A DNA stretch of 64,000 nt from Tetrapyrgos nigripes. Its lineage: Eukaryota; Basidiomycota; Agaricomycetes; Agaricales; Campanellaceae. Under the pieces are notes generated by a model, which did no database searches, was not told where the DNA came from, and worked only from the letters and a program-made list of their open reading frames with translations. Location: positions 310,001-374,000 of the forward strand of contig JAACJM010000047.1 of the NCBI GenBank assembly GCA_013368315.1. The letters run 5' to 3'. Below are positions 36,575 to 48,977 of this stretch, piece by piece (the first letter of the stretch is position 1; each line of letters opens with the position of its first letter). The translations under genes and the position numbers were made by a program.

Positions 36575-36643
36575 AACGCCGCTAATTCACGTGTATTTTT
36601 CCGTTGCTTTTCCGTTCCGTTCCTCCGCTTTACACCGACAACG
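36575..36643. promoter_or_regulatory. short promoter between UreF pseudogene and AFG1
   Basis: Sixty-nine bases separate the old UreF start from the AFG1 ATG. It includes TTCACGTGTAT, which contains a CACGTG E-box at about 36587. The same box is kept in the copy next to functional UreF at 32757-32850. Sharing by divergent genes is inferred from layout. Confidence 0.5.
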
Positions 36644-38567
36644 ATGTCTCTCAACGTTGCCCGCAACGTTGCCGCCCGTCGTGTACCCCGTTCTCTCGTC
36701 AAGCACACTTCTAGACGTCTCTCTCTTTCAACGTCTGCGAAAGCTCATAATTCTTCCTTGGCTACCCAATCTTCAACTGCATCTGTAGAATCTATATTAT
36801 CATCTTCTCAATCTATCAGTTCTCTACAGTCTGAATCCTCTGGGTCAAGTAGACGTGAGGTTCCTCCAATTGCACAAGTCTTCGTCGTACTGACTGGATT
36901 TGTAGATCATACAAACCCTCTACAATATTATCATGGTCTCATAGAATCCGGGACACTGCGGGGAGACGAACACCAAACTCGAATCATACAGAAGCTACAA
37001 GACCTACATGATAAATTAATTCATTATGTTCCGCCACCTATTGCGGATAATACCCCTTCAGAATCGCTGGTGAGTGACCTTGGCTCTAGATTTTAGCAGC
37101 TTATAACTGTTTCATAGTTTTCTCGATTCTTCTCGAAAGCCGAAACCGAAACAGCAGGACCACCGGAAGGTGCACCCAATGGCCTATACCTCTATGGCGA
37201 TGTCGGGACAGGGAAGACAATGTTAATGGATCTCTTCTATTCTACCCTTCCACCCCATATTAAACGCAAGCGTCGCGTCCATTTTCATGCATTCATGATT
37301 GATGTTCACAAACGGCTGCATGCTGCCAAGATTGCAATGGGCTACAAGGGAGGAGATCCTATAGTTCCGGTAGCCAGGGATCTCGCTAGGGAGGCCCACG
37401 TCTTGTGTTTCGATGAATTCCAGGTGACTCACCTATACCGTTAGCTTTCCAGCAGTGAAATAACTTTTGACATAAAGGTTACCGACATCGCTGACGCTAT
37501 GATTCTCCGAAGGCTTCTGGAAGGTCTCCTCAATTATGGCGTTGTCTGCGTCATGACCTCAAAGTAAGGCACCTCTGCTATTCCTGCAAAGCTCGATGAC
37601 TGAATGGTCCTACAGTCGACACCCTGATGACCTCTACAAGAACGGCATACAACGTTCAAGTTTCATACCAGCAATAGAATTGCTGAAGACAAGATTCGAC
37701 GTCACGGATCTTGACTCGGGGACAGGTATAGCTTTCTTCCTTCTCTCCAACCGGAAGTCCATTTGATCGACACTCCAGATTACCGGCGTATACCCAGAGC
37801 GCTCTCTAAAGTTTATTATCACCCTCTAACACCCTCCAATGCGCTGGAAGTGCAGAAGATATTCAACTCTCTCACTTCGCAAGACCCTAATGACCCTCCC
37901 ATTCCAAACCGTGCTCTGAGTATATGGGGCCGTACATTACTCGTTCCCGAAAGCACAAGTAAAGTTGCCAAATTCCGTTTCGACGATTTATGTGGGAAGC
38001 CTTTGAGTGCTGCCGACTACTTGGAAGTGACGAAGACGTTTGGTACTGTCTTTGTACTGGATATACCAAAGATGGGGATGGACAGGAAGGATCTGGTACG
38101 TCAACTGATACTACTTGACCTCACCAGTGCTCATGTATGATTTATGCGTCACAGGCACGGAGATTCATCACTTTCATCGATGCCTGTTATGAGAGCAAGG
38201 TCTGTTTAGTCCGGAACATGAATTCTGCGTTTTTTTCTGACGTCACTAAAGACGAAACTCTTCGTTACCTCAGAAGTTCCTGTAACTCAAGTCTTCGCGG
38301 GCGATGACTCTTCATCCAACTCTAAACCGATATCAGACCATATGCGAAGTGTCATGGATGACCTGGTATGTCATGACATATTCAACTAGACAGAATACAA
38401 CGTTTCTTATGAACACTTGCATTGTTTTCCAGGGCATCTCCGAACAAATAGTCGGGAAGAGTTCGATGTTCTCAGGAGAAGAAGAGATTTTTGCTTTTGC
38501 TCGGGCGTGTTCACGACTGGTTCAGATGGGTAGCAAGGAATGGGCGGAGACGGCAGGCATACAATAG
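36644..38567 (+). CDS. mitochondrial AAA-like ATPase AFG1
   Basis: The start [20 protein letters not shown] is a strong mitochondrial presequence. The body has the AFG1/LACE1 layout: [13 protein letters not shown], Walker A in [34 protein letters not shown], Walker B in [18 protein letters not shown], and sensor-like [18 protein letters not shown] with [12 protein letters not shown]. The end has [14 protein letters not shown] and [21 protein letters not shown]1 acts at the inner mitochondrial membrane in turnover of respiratory-chain subunits. Several introns of normal size interrupt the gene; splice joins such as TSN|RHP and GT|DYRRIP keep the frame. Stop is at 38565-38567. Confidence 0.92.
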
Positions 38568-40090
38568 AAGCTATGCTCCTGTGTACCGGTAAGTTGAGAG
38601 CGGGAGATATACTCGGATAGATCTTTATGATTTTGAGAAGGAACCTGATGTATCTACTTACAAAGTTATACGTGCTAATACTGACAATGCGCTTCCCTCT
38701 AGACTTTGGCTCGTGCTCTACTCTACTCGGTACTTGCACTCTAATGGAGATGATCTCTGTCCGTCCCTAGTACTATGTAGTAACTGACTGGTTCCGCCTC
38801 TGGTCCCGGTCTAGATGTCTGTTGGTATCATTTCGGAGTCGTCTTGACAAATATCATCAAGAAAAAATTGAACAACATACCGTTATTTCATCGTTGTTTT
38901 CGGACACTGTACGTACTTCGGAGGATATCAACTCCATCTCATCTGTGTGCACGTTGCAGGGTTTCCAGGAACAGCGAGTTATCACCTTGAATATATCACA
39001 AACGTCAAACAAGCGGGTAGAAGACTAGAAGTATCGCGCTTGGATCACACTCCACTCTTCCTTATTCTACATGAAACTCTGGGCATAGTGGGTCATGATC
39101 AGAAGCGGGGAAAAAGCCACGAAGTTACCGCAGACTGCAACGTTTCTTGCAATTTGTGGAGGTTTTAGAAGGCTCCTTTCCTGTGTATCTTCGTCTCAGA
39201 AAAAGATTGACTTTCTCACGTTAAATACAGAGTTTGGGGAGGAAGAGAGACGGTTTTGGAACCGCATCACCGCCGGGACAAGACGTGAGCGCTAGCTTTC
39301 AGAATATTTATTTATTTTCCTTTCAGAGTGCCACAGGAACCGTGCAGTTGACCATGGTCTCTGGTACTAATGCGCAGGTGCCTCACTTTACGGAATGTCA
39401 AAGGCCTTTGACAGTTCTTGTTATGGCCGGCCGACGTAACTGTTCTGGAGTCAGACTGGGGTATAATTCGAACATTGATGTGATGAAACACTTGTCTGAC
39501 TTGTCCTCGTCATTCATAGACAAATCATAGGCTTTTAAACCCAAACAGTCCGGAAATAGAGGGGTCCTTGCTGTTCAAACCATTCAGGAAGATCACAGCG
39601 ATGCTTTCCATATTTGGCTGAACAACAAACATACATGATGCATGCCGTGAACTGCGACGTATGTTATTGTAACCCTTTCACTTCTACGATCTTCCGAAGC
39701 TGAGTGCTCCAGGCAATGTGATCTGATCTGTCACGATGAATCAACGCCTCCTACGTTTGTTCGATTTCATTCCGTCTTCTTGCGGAACGACAATCTCACC
39801 CTCCCCATCGCTTATTGATCTCTCCGACACTTGGACACTATCCAAAACGCCTTGACAATGCAGTAGAAGCTCTCTGATGCTCCACAACGCTGTCGTTGAG
39901 CTCCACTTCAATACCAATCCCTTCAACAGTAGCTTGGGATGCTGTCTTCGATCCCCTCGGAAATCATGAAAAAATAAATCTTGAGGACCTGACATGCTCA
40001 CCATGAATCGTATAAAAGCCCTCTCGTTGAAGCCTTCAACCTCATCACTCGAACACCAGCAGTCGTCGTTCAAGTACTCTCAGTCTCATC
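38568..40090. other. 1.5-kb intergenic region, hydrophobin upstream
   Basis: No gene could be supported. Open frames near 38822-39028 and 39234-39530 have no recognisable family and no plausible splice chain. The last part is the hydrophobin promoter with a TATA box. The length is typical of regulated developmental genes, but no specific element was recognised. Confidence 0.45.
40011..40017 (+). promoter_or_regulatory. TATA box of the hydrophobin gene
   Basis: TATAAAA lies 74-80 bp upstream of the hydrophobin ATG, a normal distance for a strongly expressed fungal gene with a short 5' UTR. Confidence 0.65.
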
Positions 40091-40608
40091 ATGCAATTCA
40101 AGCTCGCTCTCGTCTCCGCTGCTCTCGCTACCCTTGCGGCTGCCACCCCACTGACTGCTACCGGCGGTGAGCCTGCCAGCCAGTGCAACACTGGCCCTAT
40201 CCAGGTGAGCAGTCCTACTCTAGATGCTTTCCAAGCCGACCAATCGTGCTGACTGAATTGTTTTAGTGCTGCGACAGCGTCCAGGCCGCTAACAGCGCTT
40301 CCGCCTCTAAGCTCCTTGGCCTCCTCGGCATCGTCGTCCAGGATGTTACTGCGCTCGTGGGCATCACTTGCTCCCCCATCAGCGTCATTGGCGTAGGAGG
40401 CGACTCTTGGTTAGTTGCATTCTGTCGGCCATGTGTGATTTTGTCCACTGACCATCTTCGTGCAGCTCTGCTAACCCTGTCTGCTGCGAGAATAACTCCT
40501 TCAGTACGAGCATTTACTTCTCTTTTTTCAGAACTTGACTAACTGTTAATCTCTCTTGCAGAGGGTGTCGTTGCTCTCGGATGTGTCCCTGTCAACATCA
40601 ACCTCTAA
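40091..40608 (+). CDS. class I hydrophobin
   Basis: Four exons (40091-40204, 40267-40409, 40466-40503, 40562-40608) total 342 nt, 113 aa. The signal peptide is [18 protein letters not shown]. Eight cysteines follow in the hydrophobin pattern: QCN, CCD, ITCSP, DSC, VCCEN and ALGCVP, giving C-CC-C-C-CC-C. The long Cys3-Cys4 spacing (about 37 residues) and the hydrophobic loops favour class I. Hydrophobins are secreted and self-assemble at air-water interfaces on aerial hyphae and fruiting bodies. The introns lie close to Cys codons, with one inside the fifth Cys codon. It appears single in this window. Confidence 0.95.
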
Positions 40609-41620
40609 AGGGTTACACGGTGATCATCATCTTGTACTACGGAAATGGTTGACGTCCAAAGAGGCAGGATGGGAAAACGGGTTCACGTAGCGTTTTTTTT
40701 TATCTAGCCGTCGACCATCTTCATCGGATTTTTTACGGTTACGGTTATTCGTTATGGTTTTACGGATTTGTACTGTTTGGTTGTAGTTGAACGTGATTGG
40801 GTGTCTGTGCTAGTAGTGTCTGTATTCATGAAATGAACTATGTTTTGCTCATGGCTGCATGTTGATAGGCTTTCAAGCTTTGAGGGATATTGTGGCGTCA
40901 AAGTACGGTTGCCTCCGATGGAGCTGTTTCAGTGGCAGTGGAAGTGCAGAGTTAATACCAGTCGTGACTTTTTCTGTACCATGGCTGTATAATCGCCAGA
41001 GCCGCCTCAGAACAGACATGTACAATCAGATATAAGATATATATAAGTAACATGGAGGCATTCATGGTTGCTTCCCTCAAAGTCCGACATCTGGTTTGCC
41101 TGCCTATCCGTTTTCTCATCGGATGGTGTTCAAATGGTACTTTTACTTCAAGCTCGATTCCTCGAACCGGGCGTGAGCGTCTCCACATGCTTCTGTGCTT
41201 CTTGACTTCCCGGTCCTCGAAGCCACGCTCTCACATTATGACCATGTGCACATCGTAAATCATTGACTGGTCGAGACTCGACCAACGGAGAAAAGGAGTA
41301 TGGCTGTATTACATATGTATGCAGCCTCGTTGCAGGAAATTCTCTCAACGATGTGTACAGCACGAAGTATCGATTGAGCTGTTTGCCGTAAATGATCCTT
41401 TGGGAGGCGGCAGAAGCTTGGTCCTTCAGGATCTCTTTGACATTTTCTGTTACGGGGTGCACGGAGACGTAAGAGTATTCAAAGAGGTCTAGATCTTTGA
41501 ACAATGAGGATAGGAGGTCCCGACGTCACGCCAACATGAAAACAACGGGCTTGAAAAGTGGGTCTATTACGACGAGTACAAGGAGAGAAATCTGGAACTT
41601 CTAGAAACATTCAGCATCCT
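40609..41620. other. intergenic, convergent 3' ends
   Basis: About 1.0 kb between the convergent hydrophobin and nucleoside hydrolase genes. It presumably holds both 3' UTRs. No coding motif or repeat family was recognised. Confidence 0.45.
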
Positions 41621-43037
41621 TTAGCTTGAAGAAGTGTTGTTCAAAGGCGAGACTGTGTCACACTTCTGGACACATTCCAGTAACATGGCGAAGAACTTGT
41701 CGACCTGCAGGGGCTCATCAATCAAATGTACGACTAGAAATGCATAAACCTGCTCACGTCAATCGCCTCCGTAACCAGACAGTTCTTCCCTCTAGGACCC
41801 CAACTACTGTCATACTGATGAAAGTTGAATATATCAACGACGGTCTCCCCCGTTGTGTGCCGACCATTCATCTCCACATCGACTCTGAAGCGTGTTGCTT
41901 TGAACAGGTCCGGACAGGAGATGTATGCGACCGTCAAGGCATCGTGAAGAGGCGGCCCATCGTTGAATCCAAAAACTGCCTTGTATGTTTCTGTGAAGAA
42001 CGTTATCAAAGTAGAAAGGGTGTGCCGAAGTGGCGTCTTTGCAGGCGGTAATGGAGTTGCAGGATTAGACGAAGTCAAAGTACTCTCGCCTGTAAGAAAT
42101 TGCTTGTGGATGGCTCTGGTGACGATTGCTGTATGACTGACATTGATAGGCACCATCACGACCTTGGCATGCGCGTCCAAGACGATTTGCGCTGCATGAG
42201 CTGTGAAATGAACGCGTCAATTTGTGCAAATGGAGAAGAAGGAAGGACCGTACGATCACACATAATATTGAATTCTGGGGAGATGATGTTGAGCTGGAGA
42301 GGCGTGAAAGCATAATGTTAACGCACCCGAAGCAGGACCCATATTGCCTAGTCCCACTCCTCCCCCCATAAAAACAAACTGCTCTACAGCATCCAATAAT
42401 TCAGGATAAACCGTCACGAAAAGCGCGACATTGGTCATTGGACCCGTTGAGATGATAGAGACTTTAGAGTCTGAGCCATTCTTCCAGGTCTCTTTGATAT
42501 GCATACGCATACCATCGAGTGCCCGTATATTCTCGCCTTGAAGATCTTTTGCTATTCGAGACAGAACGGCGGGATCATCAACAGCTGGAAGACCCTCAAC
42601 GCCTCCTAGACCATCAACGCCGTGTATCGAAGGAGCATGTTGAGCGTGAAGGACCTAATAAAGTCTCGATCCTGCTCATCTTCCTTTTAGACCAAATGAC
42701 GCACCAACGGTTTGGGTGCACCAGGGTAGACCAGGATACGCTCATCTGCACCGAAAGCTACAAGAGATCTGGCAGCATTTATCGCGCAATAATGGTGGCC
42801 TGCATTGCCATGGGTCTGCACCGAAGATGAGTTGGAACGGTGTTGACGTGAAGGTACTTGATAAAAATACAGTTGAGATACCCAAGAGATTGATGTTTGG
42901 GAGATAAAGTGCCAAAAGTATAGCCGTGACGTCGTCGTGGCCCTGTAGGATCGTCCACGGCGTCAACGACGGTGTCAAAGATGAGAAGATGTACTAACCG
43001 GATCACAGTCAAGCCAAATATTTTTTGTCGCGTCCAT
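41621..43037 (-). CDS. inosine-uridine-type nucleoside hydrolase
   Basis: The first exon encodes MDATKNIWLDCDP and joins GHDDVTAILLALYLPNINLL, forming the DxDPGxDD calcium-binding signature of IunH-type hydrolases. The protein continues with GISTTHGNAGHHYCAINAAR, VYPGAPKPLVLHAQHAPSIH, GVDGLGGVEGLP and IISTGPMTNVALFVTVYPEL. Later come FVFMGGGVGLGNMGPASEFN, IMCDPHAAQIVLDA and FNDGPPLHDALTVAYI, where the last His-Asp pair is a typical active-site block. It cleaves the N-glycosidic bond of ribonucleosides for salvage. The last short exon (VDKFFAMLLECVQKCD) ends at TAA 41621-41623. All introns are about 50-60 nt. Confidence 0.9.
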
Positions 43038-43132
43038 CAGAGTTGCTTCAAAGTCACTTGTTACAAACCGTCATCATGTGCACCTACACTACTAGAAGAT
43101 GATAAAGGAATAAGGTATGTACTTGTATCTTT

Positions 43133-43372
43133 CTACTCTTCCAACGTTGACCCTCTCTCTGACTCGGAAGTCTGCCATTCAGGAATCTTGGCTCGAGGGA
43201 GCTGATCCAGCGTTTTCCCGGTGCAGGAAAAAAGCCCTGGCAGCAAGAATTAGCACAATGGATATATACTGAAATCCTTAGTCTTGTCATCACGTACACC
43301 TCGGGAGCTGCCTAGTGCCTCGTGTCTTCTGGTCGTTATACCCTCCATCGACGCTTTTTTGGAATCAGTCAT
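43133..43372 (-). CDS. possible small two-exon gene, 58 aa
   Basis: Exons 43372-43300 and 43236-43133 join in frame through a 63-nt GT-AG intron and give 58 residues, starting MTDSKKASMEGITTRRHEAL and ending SESERGSTLEE. The product is charged, with no signal peptide or membrane segment. It lies just upstream of the nucleoside hydrolase on the same strand, so it could instead be part of that gene's 5' UTR (an upstream ORF) or chance. No family is recognised. Confidence 0.25.
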
Positions 43373-43967
43373 CTTACAGAGGAGTGATAGTTATTCGGAG
43401 GGCTTGTGTTGAAAAGAGCCTGACATTAAAATGAGGTTCATTTTCTCTGTAACTCAGTTTGTCCCTTGGCTGATTTCAGTAGACACTCCAGCATGATCGG
43501 AAGGGTAGTAAGTAACCGACAAGTATAAACCGACGTCTAATGCTCTAGTAAGAGTGCTCTTGAAGTGAGGTATGAGTTTTACCACAGACCAGAACGAGTG
43601 AACTTGGAAGTTGGGGCGAAAGGTAGCCAGAGTTATCTCGGTTTGTCGTGCATAGGTGTGCCGAGCTGGAGAATATGTTGCGGGTTTTTCCAAGGTTTTT
43701 CGTGCATCTCAGCTTACATGGATATTGATATACTTAATCTTTGTACTGGAATGAGCGCTGCTCTTCACAGTCAAGACCGAAATTTCTGTGCAACGAAGTA
43801 GTACCACTAGCAAAATCTTGTATCCTAGCACAGCATCGTGTTTCCTGCAGACACGTGGAACGCGACGCGTCAATGACTCGATTTGTGACTGTCACGATCA
43901 CATGCAAAGTCAACACGCCCTGTAACGCGTTCTGGCTTGCTTCAAGTTCTGACTGCGACAAGCGACC

Positions 43968-46900
43968 ATGGGCGTACCGGGTCTCTGGAACGTGAGTCTC
44001 CAAGTACTTCAGATTTGACACGTCTGACGCTTTTTTAGCTTCTCCAATGTGCACAATCTACCACTACCTTGACCGCTCTTTCCCTCACACACTTCAACAC
44101 CGAGCGTCGCGGATATCGTGTAGGCATAGACGCTTCTATATGGTTTTTTCACGCGGAATACGGGAAAGAAGGAGAAAATCCAGAGCTCAGGACGTTGTTC
44201 TTCCGCTGTGCTCAACTCATTAACCATGGGTTCCTACCCCTTTTCGTTTTCGATGGCCCCATGAGACCTGACTTTAAGCGGGGGAAAAGGATCAACAAGA
44301 CCGCCAACAAGCTAGTGACCGGAATGAGAGCTATCCTAGATGCGTTTGGTTTTGAACACAGGACAGTGCGTATCCGGTTTTATTCGTTTTGGGACTCTAC
44401 TTATGTTGGCGGTGGCAGGCTCCCGGTGAAGCAGAAGCAGAGTTAGCTTGGCTCAACCGAGTCGGTATCATTGATGGCATCCTCTCTGACGACGTCGATA
44501 CCTTCCTTTTTGGCGCACGTACGGTTCTTCGCAATCATTCGTCCACGCATCCGTCAGGCAAAAGTGCCAACTCTGTCGAGAAATGTCAAGTTTTGGTGTA
44601 TAATTTGCCACATCCTGACGCTGCGGGTCTTGATCCAGAGGATCTTATTTTCATCGCCATGTGCTCTGGAGGAGACTACGATGAGCATGGAATTCCTTCA
44701 TGTGGCATCAAATTTGCCCATGGACTTGCACTTGCAGGTTTTGGGAAAAGTTTGCATCAAGCAGCTCTACGCTACCATCATGGAACAAGTTCAGAGGCTA
44801 GGAAAAAGGAGGATTTTGAAGACTTCCTGGTGACATGGCGGAAGGACATTGCGCATGAGCTCCGAACGAACTCTTCTGGCCTTTTGCCAAGCAAGAAGCC
44901 TTCACTTGCCAACAACATCCCTGCCACTTTCCCCGATATCCAGATTCTGATGTCCTATATCTGCCCGGTAACGACCGCGTCGCTTCGTCATTCGGAACGG
45001 TATGACGACCTGACCAATGACCAAGGGTGGTTGATCAAGGATCCATCCTTGCCCAGGCTTGCCGAGACCTGCGAATTCTACTTTGAGTGGGGTTTTGAAG
45101 ACATTATCATCAAACGTTTCCGAACCGTCATTTTCCATGGTCTTATCCTTAGGATTTTGCGGCGTGTTGTACTACAGCGAAACATCGACTCGAACAAAAG
45201 CCCAGCCGAAATCACGCACTATTTCATTCAACAATATTTTTCATCTCCCGATTACAAACTTCGTTCTTACGTCGATCCATGTCTACCACTTGTGACGAAG
45301 ATCCATTCCACGCGCCAGCATGCCTCTACTTCCGAGACACTAGAATACCGTCTCGAAATCGACCCAGCTTTTCTCGTTAGATTGATATCTAGCGGAGTAA
45401 AAGGCATCCGCCCACCTGATGTCAACGAATGGGCTTGCGACGAAGAAGGCTCAGATGACGGAGATGCAGAGGAAGGGAAGGGAAAAACCAAAAGGGGGAA
45501 GAAGTACGATCCCCTTGATCCAGTCCGCATTTGGGTCCCAGCTGTTTTACTCAAAGAGGCTGTTCCGAAGTTGGTGGACGACTTTGAAGATGTCATACGG
45601 AAGAAAGCAGAAAAGAAGGCCGGAAAGGGCAAGAGAACGAAAGATTCATCGTCTTCGAAATCCCAGCCCAAGGAGACTTCCACCACATCTACAAAAACGA
45701 AGGTCAAGGAGAATCTGCCGTTCGTTGCTTCGAAAACCAAAGCGACCGGAAAAGGGAAAGACAAACCCATAAACACTTTCCTAGCATCCTTTGAAGATCG
45801 GGATTCAGATGCAGACGTAGAATACGATGCAGACACTTTGCTGGCTGCATCACGAGCTGGGACTGCAGGTTCGTCAACGGTGGCAGCCAAGGAAGGCAAG
45901 GCAACGCTATGGGCGTCAGACGGAGAAGAATCTGTATCTCGCCGTATCCCTCAACCTCTTTCACCAAAGGTGCAGCCACGACAGAAGGCGAGTTCTTCAA
46001 CGGGGACACAGAAGTCCGTTGGTCTTAGCAAGACATCTCGGTCTGGGTCAGGATCCCCTTCCAAAGTTGTGGCATTTATGGACGCCTACTTCAGCCCTTC
46101 TAGACAACGCAATGCTGCGGACTCTGATGACGACGCTGAGAAGTTGTTCCGAAATCCCAAGCTTCAGCCAAAACCTTTCCCCATGTCAGCCGATGAGGAC
46201 CCCTTCAACGACGACGACGACGACGACGTGCCGTCTGAACTACCACCTCAAACTCCATCTCCCCGCAAGAGGACACGTACGAAGAACAAGAGCTGTGGCT
46301 CGTCTTCTGACGATTCATCCGACCTTTCCCCTTCCTCGCCGGGGAAGAGTAATCACGCCTTGACCAAGTCCCCACGAAAGTCATCTTCGCATTCATCTCC
46401 GAGAAGACTCTCTCCCAAGGTTGCTGCGGGAGCTCAACCTCAAGTCAAGCGGACCATAGTAGATATTCCACACCCCTCGCGAGGTCATTCACTTCGGGAG
46501 CCATCCCCGACACCAGAGCGAAGAAAGCCATACAAGGCTACGACGTCTGTGGCCGAACAGAACGTTCTCTCTGGAAGGTCATACAATGTCATCGATATAT
46601 CTGACCTTTCATCTGACTCAGATGACGAGGAAAAGAGAGCTCCCATCCTTGCCCCTAAATTCAGACCGCCACCAAAACGAGCCGACCCTTCAAAGAATGT
46701 ATCATCGTCTGCCGGTCGAAGTTCCGCATCAACGACTTCCACGAGTACTGGCAACCGGCGGCCTCTGGATGTCGCAAGAGCAAAAATCAGATCAAAGCAA
46801 AGCAGTTTTAAGGTCAGTTTCTCTGCCACCTATCTGGTCAAGACTTGCTCATTGTGGTCTCGAAAACCAGGTACAGCCAGAAGTGATTGATTTGACTTGA
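43968..46900 (+). CDS. XPG-family Holliday junction resolvase, GEN1/Yen1-like
   Basis: The first exon encodes only MGVPGLWN and joins LLQCAQS. The XPG N-domain has YRVGIDASIWFFHAEYG and FLPLFVFDGPMRPDFKRGKR. The XPG I-domain has APGEAEAELAWLNRVGIIDG and ILSDDVDTFLFGA, with the acidic metal ligands in place. SGGDYDEHGIPSCGIKFAHG is the helix-two-turn-helix with the GEN1/Yen1 spacing. A chromodomain-like block follows (LEYRLEIDPAFLVRLISSG) and then a long disordered Ser/Lys/Asp-rich tail with basic clusters. GEN1/Yen1 cuts Holliday junctions symmetrically at the end of mitosis or meiosis. The many Ser-Pro sites in the tail suggest CDK control as in yeast Yen1 (inference). A 3' exon ends at TGA 46898-46900. 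Confidence 0.9.
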
Positions 46901-47113
46901 TATTAAAGACCATCTGCAGAGTTTTGTAAGTATTTTTTAACGTTATAATACCCGCCCGGCCCATATGTATGTAGACCTAGACTCCGATGCTTCAATTATG
47001 CGATATCATCTTTTCTCCATTTAGTTATGCAGTTCCATGAACAGCGATGTGGGAACTTGAATAAGTAAGATGAGGCACTTTCGTTGGTCTTGACTACGTC
47101 CATTGCTGCTCCA

Positions 47114-48977
47114 ATGAGTCCTGTCGCGGACCCAACGGCCGACCCAGCACAAGAGCTACAAGAGCCAGTGGCTCAAGACATTGATGCCGAAGATAATGAC
47201 GACATAGAAGAGGCGACAAATGAAGGGGACGGTTCCGGTCAGCCAAGCCATTTTCCTTTCTTCGGTCCTTTTTTCATTCATCTTCCTAGGCTCGGCCAAG
47301 AAAAAGAAGAAGAAGAAGAAAACCAAGAAGAAGAAGATTGAGCAATCTGACCCTCCTCGAATCCCTCTATCAAAGATTCACCCGGATGGAGTCTACCCAG
47401 AGGGCGAAATCCAGCCGTACAAGGATGAGTGAGTAGTCCAGCCCGCTGAAAAAGTAACGTCTTACATCTTCATTTTCGCAGCAATGCTTGGAGAACTACT
47501 TCCGAGGAGAAACGCTACAATGAACGAATGGTCGACCAAGACCCAGAGGAAACATACCAGTCTATCCGTAAAGGAGCGGAAGTACACCGGCTCGTACGAC
47601 AACATGCAAGGAAACATATACAGCCTGGAATGAGCTTAAAAGAGATCGCAGAAAACATTGAAGAAGGTGTTCGTGCGCTTGTAGAAGAAAATGGACTTCA
47701 GGCTGGTATTGCTTTTTCCTACTGGACTTTGCGGAACTAAAGGCAAGGATTTTCGTACTGCGAATAGGCTGGCATCGCGTTCCCAACGGGGCTCAATATC
47801 AATCATTGCGCAGCTCACTATTCTCCCAAGTCCTTGGACACAACTGGTACGTTAGTTGATCCTGTTTTCCTTTTTTTTTTTTTTTTTTTTGACGCTCATT
47901 GAGATTGGGCATGCAGTTTTGTCCAAGGGTGACGTACTCAAGGTAGATTTTGGCGTACACGTCAAGGGGAGAATTCTGGATTCGGCGTTTACAATGAATT
48001 TTGAGCCTACATACGATAAGTTACTAGAGGCGGTAAAGGCTGCAACCGATACGGGCGTACGGGTGGGCGCTTTTCTTTTATCTTTCGTATTCTGTCAACC
48101 TGACTTTACTTAGGAAGCTGGTATTGACGCTCGATTAGGAGAAATAGCTGGGGCGATACAGGAAACTATGGAATCCTACGAGGTGGAAGTCAATGGAAAT
48201 GTCTACCCAGGTGCGTAGTTGCAATTCTTCCTCTGTACATGACCTAACGCTTCTCGTAATCCAGTTAGGACGATTGAGAATTTGAGTGGGCACTCGATAA
48301 AACTTTACCAAATACACGGAGACAAGTCTATCCTTATGGTGAAAAACGACGACCCGAGAAAGATGGAAGAAGGCGAATACTTTGCAGTGGAAACCTTTGG
48401 TTCCACCGGACGTGGTCGTGTTGTCGAGGGAGTAAGCTTTGACCCATTAGTTTCGTTTCACTGGAATGCAAAGCTGAACCGTGCGCCTCTTAGAGCGAAT
48501 GTTCCCATTTTGCAAAAAAGCCAAACGCCCGAAAGGTCCCTTTGCGGTATGTCTTGTTGCAAGTCTTTACTTTTCAACAATTTCAACTAAAGGCAACCTA
48601 CAGGTTGACAACCGCAAAATCCTTATTGAACACCATCAATCAGAATTTCGGAACATTGGCATTCACTCAACGATATCTTGACAGGGCTGGAGAGAAAAAT
48701 TATATTCTGGCCGTATGTGTCTTACCATCTATAAACTAGCACTCAGACTCATTACCAAGGATCTCCCTCCCTAGCTGAATCACCTAGTGTCCCAAGGCAT
48801 CGTCGAAGAGTATCCTCCACTGTATGACCAACGAGGCTCAATGACAGCCCAGTTTGTACGTTGTTCTCTCCAGTCAAAAAAATACGCTTTGATCTCACCA
48901 GTTGGATTGGATAGGAACACACCATCCTCTTGCGGCCCACTGTAAAAGAGGTTGTCAGCAGAGGAGATGACTATTGA
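47114..48977 (+). CDS. methionine aminopeptidase 2
   Basis: ATG 47114 ([13 protein letters not shown]) begins an acidic leader, followed after intron 1 by the polylysine block [14 protein letters not shown] typical of MetAP2. The catalytic domain has [84 protein letters not shown] and [20 protein letters not shown], and ends in DY. The metal ligands (Asp, Asp, His, Glu, Glu) lie in DFG, DSAF, GHSI, ETFG and QFEH. The enzyme removes initiator Met from nascent proteins at ribosomes. The intron at 47702-47767 must start with GC (CAG|GCTGGT) to keep the frame and is bordered by repeated coding sequence. Another intron holds an 18-20 T run. Stop is at 48975-48977. Confidence 0.92.

Noticed and set aside
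38822..39530. Coding exons upstream of the hydrophobin
   Set aside because: Frames are short, unlike known families, and could not be joined by plausible introns.
45267..45899. A 210-codon reverse-strand ORF inside GEN1
   Set aside because: It is antisense to the well-supported GEN1 coding exon and only reflects its Ser/Lys-rich codon composition.
22065..46900. MLH3 and GEN1 as a functional crossover-resolution cluster
   Set aside because: They are about 18 kb apart with ten or so unrelated genes between, on an ordinary eukaryotic chromosome. Proximity is most likely chance.
47866..47890. Poly-T run as a retroposon tail
   Set aside because: It lies inside a short MetAP2 intron just before the acceptor region and is better explained as an expanded pyrimidine tract.
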